Shown piece by piece: positions 57,592 through 64,000 of a DNA stretch of 64,000 nt (position 1 is the first letter of the stretch; the number at the start of each line of letters is the position of its first letter). A program made the position numbers and the translations under genes. Where the stretch lies: contig OY540822.1 of NCBI GenBank assembly GCA_961205875.1, positions 10,728,501 to 10,792,500 of the forward strand, read 5' to 3'. The notes beneath the pieces were generated by a model. The model did no database searches and was not told the origin of the DNA. It saw nothing but the letters and a program-made list of their open reading frames with translations. This DNA is from Sialis fuliginosa (Eukaryota > Arthropoda > Insecta > Megaloptera > Sialidae).

Positions 57592-60500
57592 TAATGGTTT
57601 TAGGAGCAGAATACAATACTGTAATAAATAATAGTATTTATTAGAGTCATACTTCCGAATTACAGCTCTTCCGTCTTACGTACATTTATAATTGTCAATA
57701 TTCCCCGAAGTTACGGTGCTGTTGTAATTAAAATATAAAATGGCAGTACTTCGTTTTTCTCTAACATTTTTGAGTTCGATATATGACAATTACAGTATTA
57801 GATGTAAATAATTTTTATGTAGGTCATTTTGTAATGACTCTAGGAGTAGAATATTGTAAAATATTGAATAATACAACATAAATTTGTATAATCGTATTAT
57901 ATTCGTAATCTTATTGTCAATATTCGCCGAAGTTACGGTGTTCACAGGTAGAAAAGTGACTTGGGTCAAGAAAATCATGTTTTATAAATAACAAAAACCA
58001 TATTCAATTCAACTTTTCTACCGGTGTTGTCGTGATTAAAATATAAAAATACAGTATTTCGTTTTACTGACATTTTTGAGTATATGACAATTACAGTATT
58101 AGATAATAACATGTAAATAAATTGTATATAAGTCATTTTGTAATGGCTCTAGGAGTAGAATATTGTAAAATATTGAATAATACAACATAAATTTGTATAA
58201 TCGTATTATATTCGTAATCTTATTGTCAATATTCGCCGAAGTTACGATGTTCACAGGTAGAAAAGTGACTTGGGTCAAGAAAATCTTGTTTTATAAATAA
58301 AGAAAACCATATTCAATTCAACTTTTCTACCGGTGTTGTCGTGATTAAAATATAAAAAGACAGTATTTCGTTTTACTGACATTTTTGAGTTGGATATATG
58401 ACAATGACAGTATTAGATGTAAATAAATTGTATATATGTCGTTTTGTAATGGCTCTAGGAGTAGAATATTGTAAAATATTGAATAATACAACATAAATTT
58501 GTATAATCGTATTATATTCGTAATCTTATTGTCAATATTCGCCGAAGTTACGATGTTCACAGGTAGAAAAGTGACTTGGGTCAAGAAAATCTTGTTTTAT
58601 AAATAAAGAAAACCATATTCAATTCAACTTTTCTACCGGTGTTGTCGTGATTAAAATATAAAACGACAGTATTTCGTTTACTGACATATTTGAGTTGGAT
58701 ATATGACAATTACAGTATTAGATGTAAATAAATTGTATATAGGTCATTTTGTAATGACTCTAGGAGTAGAATATCGTAAAATATTGAATAATACAACATA
58801 AATTTGTATAATCGTATTATATTCGTAATCTTATTGTCAATATTCGCCGAAGTTACGGTGTTCACAGGTAGAAAAGTGACTTGGGTCAAGAAAATCTTGT
58901 TTTATAAATAAAGAAAACCATATTCAATTCAACTTTTCTACCGGTGTTGTCGTGATTAAAATATAAAAAGACAGTATTTCGTTTTACTGACATTTTTGAG
59001 TTGGATATATGACAATGACAGTATTAGATGTAAATAAATTGTATATATGTCGTTTTGTAATGGCTCTAGGAGTAGAATATTGTAAAATATTGAATAATAC
59101 AACATAAATTTGTATAATCGTATTATATTCGTAATCTTATTGTCAATATTCGCCGAAGTTACGATGTTCACAGGTAGAAAAGTGACTTGGGTCAAGAAAA
59201 TCTTGTTTTATAAATAACGAAAACCATATTCAATTCAACTTTTCTACCGGTGTTATCGTGATTAAAATATAAAAAGACAGTATTTCGTTTTACTGACATT
59301 TTTGAGTTGGATATATGACAATTACCAGGGCCGGATTAACAACGTAGCAGAAGTAGCAAATGCTACGGGCCCCGCGTCTCTGGGGGCCCCGCGACTTTGC
59401 GGAAAAATATCTTTTATTGGACTTACCACTTACCGTCCAATAGTTGATACGGAGTGTCCAAATCTAGAGTAATTAATAATTTCAATTTAGGGTTTCCGAT
59501 CTCGAAAGAAAAAGATGGAAAATGATTTGGGATATACTTGCCCTTATTTAATAATTCATTTATTTCATTCTTATTAGAAAAAGAGATAGATGTATCCCGA
59601 AAAAATGGTGTAATATTTCTTCAAAACAGTGAGAGAGATACGGTGGCATTTGGGATATATCTATCTTTTTTTCTAATAAGAAAGAAATAGTTACTTCTGT
59701 TTAAATAATGACAAACCATTTTATATCTCTTTCTTTTGACACGGCTCTATTTTCGAGTTAGATGCGTGGTCCATGCTCTATGTCTATGGTATAATATTTA
59801 CCTCTTTTTTGGTTATTTAAAGCTTCCAATGGGAAAAATGTCTAATAAATTGAGTGAATTGACTTTTTTTTTATTATGGAAAGTCTATAGAGGTGATGAC
59901 CATCCAATTTATTTAAAAAATAGATCCCACTGATATTTTCGGGGGGAGTGGGTGAAGCTATCGATTTACTCCCCGAGTTTCACCTCCCCCCGATGCCACT
60001 GCCAAGGGCCTCTTTATAACTTTTGCTACGGGCCCCGCGCTTACTTAATCCGGCCCTGACAATTACAGTATTAGATGTAAATAAATTGTATATAAGTCAT
60101 TTTGTAATGGCTCTAGGAGTAGAATATTGTAAAATATTGAATAATACAACATAAATTTGTATAATCGTATTATATTCGTAATCTTATTGTCAATATTCGC
60201 CGAAGTTACGATGTTCACAGGTAGAAAAGTGACTTGGGTCAAGAAAATCTTGTTTTATAAATAAAGAAAACCATATTCAATTAAACTTTTCTACCCGTGT
60301 TATCGTGATTCAAATATAAAACGACAGTATTTCGTTTTACTGACATTTTTGGATATATGACAATTACAATATTAGATAATAACATGTAAATAAATTGTAT
60401 ATAAGTCATTTTATAATGGCTTTAAGAGTAGAATATTTTAAAAGATTGAATAATATGACATTAATTTGTATAATCTTATTGTATTCGTTTAATTTTAGTT
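57592..60500 (-). repeat. 306-bp tandem array with conserved stem and motif, about eight units
   Basis: The text taatggctctaggagtagaa starts at 57832, 58141, 58447, 58752, 59058, 60105 and 60414 (305-309 bp apart once the 741-bp hAT insertion is removed); a diverged first unit starts at 57592. Each full unit has ggtagaaaagt and acttttctacc ~58 bases apart, forming an 11-bp stem extended by cac and gtg. The array motif is the reverse complement of the tctrctcytarrgycatta motif found to the left. Confidence 0.92.
59326..60058. mobile_element. 733-bp hAT MITE inserted in the 306-bp array
   Basis: The ends are CAGGGCCGGATTAA and its inverse, flanked by a perfect 8-bp duplication, acaattac (59318-59325, 60059-60066). 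The uninterrupted array units read gacaattacagtattagatg at this place, giving the empty site. Subterminal gctacgggccccgcg is also inverted. Repeat R2 lies inside at 59555-59790 as an inverted pair. No transposase is encoded. Confidence 0.96.
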
Positions 60501-60504
60501 TATA

Positions 60505-60598
60505 CAGTATGTCACAATAGTCTGAAAACGATCAAATATTTAAATGTCATTAAAGTTTATTTTATATTTTACCGCTTCCAAACTATTGGGACACACTG
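60505..60598. mobile_element. 94-bp MITE with TA flanks
   Basis: The ends cagtatgtcacaatagt and actattgggacacactg are inverted, with TA outside both (60503-60504, 60599-60600). The compact form is typical of Tc1/mariner-derived MITEs. From 60600 to 61010 only unique AT-rich DNA is seen; a 22-bp stretch at 60809-60830 sits between ag and gtaagt but cannot be judged alone. Confidence 0.7.
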
Positions 60599-61189
60599 TA
60601 TATTATATATATATTGTATTTAAATTATGTAATCCTTTGCTTTGCTTGCTTTTTTAATTTTTAAGAATCTTTCAATAACCTTAGATGTAGAGCATCATGA
60701 ATTAAATAAAAAATGTATTAATAAAATGTTTCATTTCAAATCCTTACAAAAAAATTGTTTGATAATTTTTATCTATAGTACATAATTAATTCCTTATTAT
60801 TAATTTAGTGTGGAAAATGTGAAGTAGAAGGTAAGTGAAGTAGTTATTTACACGTTTCAAAACTAAAAGTTTATATTATATACCATCTAAGCAAAATTGT
60901 CACTCATTTTGACTTTGAAAACTAATGTGATTTACATATAAATATAATATCTTTATTTGTTTAAAAATTTTAAATCAAAAATTTCAATGTCTACAATATT
61001 AATATAGTAAGGTAAAGTCAGGGGCACCGACTTGTTAAAAATATTGGGGGGGGCAATTTTTTTGGACTCCCTTCTCCATTATATAAGATAAAATAATATT
61101 ATATAAGATAAATAATATTTTTTTCTCCAAAGCATCTCCTATACCTATCTTACCCCTTTAACGCAATTGTTCCTTTCTACCTCTAATTT

Positions 61190-61985
61190 TCCGGTATAAT
61201 CAAGAGCCTATTAATGCCCGAAGACCGTCGAGACCCCCTTCTTCTATTATTAACAAATAAGCTTGGCGCGATCCTAAAGACTCAATTTTTTTTTAATGTA
61301 GCTTACACTATTATCTTTAAGAGTATCACGCGCCCAAAGACCCTCGCAACCTCCTTCCTTTTTTTAAAAACAAATTAAAACTCATAAACTAACAAAGAAG
61401 TAAATTGAATAGTTAATATCTCAGCTTGGCGCGATCCTACAGACTCAATTTTTTTTTAAATGTAGCTTACACTATTATCTTTAAGAGTATCACGCGCCCA
61501 AAGACCCTCGCAACCTCCTTCCTTTTTTTAAAAACAAATTAAAACTCATAAACTAACAAAGAAGTAAATTGAATAGTTAATATCTCAGCTTGGCGCGATC
61601 CTACAGACTCAATTTTTTTTTTAAATGTAGCTTACACTATTATCTTTAAGAGTATCACGCGCCCAAAGACCCTCGCGACCTCCTTCCTTTTTTTAAAAAC
61701 AAATTAAAACTCATAAACTAACAAAGAAGTAAATTGAATAGTTAATATCTCAGCTTGGCGCGATCCTACAGAGACTACAGACTCAATTTTTTTTTAAATG
61801 TAGCTTACACTATTATCTTTAAGAGTATCATGCGCCCAAAGACCCTCGCGATCTCCTTAATTTTTTTAAAAACAAATTAAAACTCATAAACTAACAAAGA
61901 AGTAAATTGAATAGTTAATATCTCAGCTTGGCGCGATCCTACAGACTCAATTTTTTTGTAAATGTAGCTTACACTATTATTTTTA
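61190..61985. repeat. 164-bp tandem array, five copies, inside the hAT-like element
   Basis: The word gcttggcgcgatccta is found at 61261, 61424, 61588, 61753 and 61926. Copies are nearly identical; the fourth has an extra gagactaca insertion. Diverged relatives lie at 21150-21500, outside any such element. Confidence 0.92.
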
Positions 61986-62260
61986 ATGCCGTCTCTACAC
62001 GTTGGCCAACATTTTGGCGAATGTTGTGGCCAATACCTATGGCCATCATGTAGAGCGGATGTTTGTGCTTACCTTGGTTTGTATTGGAATGATGGCCCAC
62101 AAGTTGGCGCGAGATCCGTGTGGTGTCGGTTTTTAACAAAAGATCAAAGGGTTGTGGCAGAGTTATGGCCGCCGCGTCCACACGTTGGGCGCGCGTTTAG
62201 TTTGCTACGAGCTTCCAGAGTGACCGCACGCACCTGACTGACTGATTGATTTATTATCGC
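61986..62260. other. GC-rich island inside the hAT-like element
   Basis: G+C is about one half against about one quarter around it, with many CpGs. Short related words recur (ctacacgttggcc at 61995, ccacacgttgggc at 62177; gcgaatgttgtggcc, gttatggccgccgcg). Both strands are open (83 codons plus, 70 codons minus) but neither gives a recognisable domain; high G+C alone lengthens frames. Confidence 0.55.
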
Positions 62261-62334
62261 CCAGCCGAAACCCCTGGTCCTAGAAATATATTAATAAATA
62301 TAATATTAAATAAAAACTTATTTTCTAAAAATCT

Positions 62335-62420
62335 TCGGAGAGCTATGTAGCTTCTTTATGAAAAAATTTCGGACACATGTTAATATAAAGTTTTTTGTTT
62401 AAAATATTTTTCTCAATAGT
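62335..62420. repeat. Fragment of the 28845-29977 foldback family
   Basis: The text atgaaaaaatttcggacaca with ataaagttttttgtttaaaa parallels 29865-29930 (gaaaaatttccggataaatg, atgaagttttttgtttaaaa). Confidence 0.55.
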
Positions 62421-62649
62421 TTGGCACGACAATACTGAATCAACTGTACTGCAGGTTCTGGTTGACGGTGACGTATGCTTTTCATATACTTTTATTATAG
62501 GCATACATTTATTGGGGGGGCTCAGCCTCCCTGACGGTAATATTGGGAGGGGCCATGTAGTCGGCGCCCCTGGGTAAAGGTACCAGTTATGGCCGCTATA
62601 AGAGCAAGTTTTCGGTTTTTCTGGATTAATGGGCTTGTTTTCTGTAATT

Positions 62650-63140
62650 CTCATGAACTCATGTTACTAATAAAACAAGTTATTTAATCAATTTAAGTAC
62701 CAAAGTCCGCAAATATATTTTGTTTTTTTTAAATTATAGCCTTTTATTTCGTTCGTTTTTTCTCCAGTAATGGCAAAGCTAAAACTGTAGTGATGGGCAC
62801 TTGCTAATGATTACAAAATGACAAGTACTACGACACAAAAGATATAAAAGAAAGAATCGTCAAATTTGAAATAATGTAAAGCAGTTGCTATGATAATATA
62901 ATAATTAATAAATAAATTATACTAATAATTAGTTTAAATGTCCACCATTTTGACACATATTGATCGATTGTCATCAAATCACGCTGTAAGACAGTTAAAT
63001 GTATATAGATTAATATTCAGAAATGGTAGTAATCAAATATCAACACATATTTCTCATTCAGTACATTTAATTAAAAATTTACCATTACTGGGGTCCTTGC
63101 CAAGACTGGTGCCACTACCTTATATGGTTTCCTTAAGATA
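62650..63140 (+). repeat. Dispersed repeat D1, copy 4 (longest)
   Basis: The left half, from gaactcatgttactaataaa, is the reverse complement of 640-1078, and the right half matches 20110-20320, so this copy links the other partial ones. It carries the same ATG-initiated frame (62938-63141) as copy 2. From 63140 to 63480 no feature is seen. Confidence 0.75.
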
Positions 63141-63479
63141 AAAAAATAGTTTTAATTTAGAAGCAAATCTATTTTTATTTATTTCATTTATAATTGTTAG
63201 TAACGGAAGAACCTTCTTAGATTATTTATAATGTATTAAAATATAATAACTTATTCAATTTTTTTAAACATGACATTTAAAAACCAAAAAAGATAAGCAA
63301 CAGCTAGAAGAAATTCGTAAAACATATTACTCTAGTAAGAAAACATTATAAAATTATATTATATAATTATAATAAATAAAAAGGCCACGTGTTTTTATAA
63401 CATACTATAATATAATAAATAATATTGCATTTTACAATAACATACCAAAATCAACGACGTACGTAAAGCTGTCAAAGTA

Positions 63480-63665
63480 ATTATTGGATATTTCATTGAC
63501 GTGAAGATAAATGCGCATGCGCGTAGATGTACAAAACTTCAGAACGGATGCTCCGGTGAGAAAATGTGGGGGTAGTGTATCCGGCTTTGCAATTCTCAAC
63601 AAGCATGGACGAGTACAGACGTGTATTCATTTTGTGCGTTCAATGTTAAACTTTTTTGTTATTGT
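63480..63665 (+). promoter_or_regulatory. Candidate promoter and first exon with an NRF-1-type site
   Basis: The palindrome tgcgcatgcgc (63510-63520) is the NRF-1/Ewg binding core, which in animals marks TATA-less promoters of mitochondrial and housekeeping genes. It is followed by a less AT-rich 140-bp stretch with an initiator-like ttcagaac (63538), a possible donor (ccg|gtgaga, 63555) and an ATG at 63605 that opens only 14 codons. The rest of any gene would lie beyond the window. Confidence 0.35.
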
Positions 63666-64000
63666 GTGTTAATAAAACTCGTTTGGTTATTATAAATTTA
63701 TAAAAATAATACGTAATAGGGTATTATCCCAATAATAAAACTAAGTTGACGTTGTTACATCAGTAAATAAATTAATAATAAGTGACAATTAAAAAATACC
63801 ACGTTGTTGTTAACAATTATTTCAACGTCGTGAAATTAATCCAATTTTCCAACGTCGTTGGTAATATTAAATATCTTTCTTTATTGATTTTAAAGATTAT
63901 AATCAGAGTTATGTTGTAATTTTGTTTCGTTTTAATATTCCCAAATAAACATCATTTTTTTTTTAATTGCGTGTTAATAAAATTCGTTTGGTTATTATAA
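63665..64000. repeat. Direct repeat (~302 bp apart) and aacgtcgt motifs
   Basis: The text gtgttaataaaactcgtttg with gttattataa begins at 63667 and recurs at 63971 with one change, running off the window end. Between them the words gacgttgtt, cacgttgttgtt, caacgtcgtg and caacgtcgttgg recur. Confidence 0.6.

Larger units (their letters stand above)
61019..62572. mobile_element. 1554-bp hAT-like element carrying tandem repeats
   Basis: The left end caggggcaccgact and the right end agtcggcgcccctg are inverted with one difference. The flanks ggtaaagt (61011-61018) and ggtaaagg (62573-62580) match at seven of eight bases, as expected of an aged hAT target duplication. Subterminal tattggggggg and attgggaggggcc runs are alike. 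Inside are a 164-bp array, a GC-rich island and a fragment of the 28845-type foldback. No transposase is encoded. Confidence 0.82.

Noticed and set aside
60809..60830. 22-bp microexon between tttag and gtaagt (CGKCEVE)
   Set aside because: There is a good donor, but one short exon without partner exons cannot be supported.

Overview
The window is eukaryotic, very AT-rich nuclear DNA made almost entirely of transposon relics, tandem arrays and layered duplications. The types of element present suggest an insect, perhaps a hemipteran: hAT elements with CAGGGCCGG and CAGGGGC ends and 8-bp target duplications, a mariner fragment, TA-flanked foldback elements, a TTAA-flanked MITE, a non-LTR retrotransposon tail and an RTE-like AGGGTTCCGTA tail. 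That taxonomic guess rests on sequence style alone and is weak. I find no bacterial operons, rRNA genes, CRISPR arrays or long intact protein genes. Nearly all long open frames lie in repeats.

Layout. 1-12530 is one giant imperfect palindrome (foldback-like) centred near 5.97 kb. Its centre is a 59-bp hairpin minisatellite. The left arm carries a near-identical 441-bp array and the right arm carries a 16-copy 88-bp array. 13.8-14.55 kb is a smaller foldback. 15.7-17.5 kb is a tandem 916-bp duplication that contains splice-flanked, minus-strand exon candidates; one exon is open in both copies and differs by an in-frame 18-bp deletion. 18.4-28.3 kb holds MITEs and dispersed repeats.

28.4-34.5 kb looks like the start of a plus-strand spliced transcript. 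It has a TATA box and an initiator, an exon whose ATG is directly followed by a GTAAGT donor, a 5.66-kb intron filled with foldback elements, and a second exon that closes the frame after 21 codons. From 35 to 60.5 kb the DNA is T-rich on the plus strand up to about 54 kb and is built of tandem arrays (22, 174, 120-160, 340 and 306 bp) and segmental duplications. A conserved motif, TCTRCTCYTARRGYCATTA, recurs about 20 times in unrelated contexts. The combination of a short-ORF first exon and repeat-rich downstream DNA resembles repeat-containing long noncoding RNA loci such as Drosophila hsr-omega in architecture. That comparison is inference.

54.2-56.1 kb shows three-level nesting: a non-LTR retrotransposon relic, a hAT element inside it (perfect 8-bp target duplication), and a TTAA-flanked MITE inside the hAT transposase relic. 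At 59.3 kb a 733-bp hAT MITE sits cleanly inside the 306-bp array. At 61.0-62.6 kb a third hAT-like element carries five 164-bp tandem repeats and a GC-rich island. The window ends with a possible NRF-1-type promoter at 63.5 kb.
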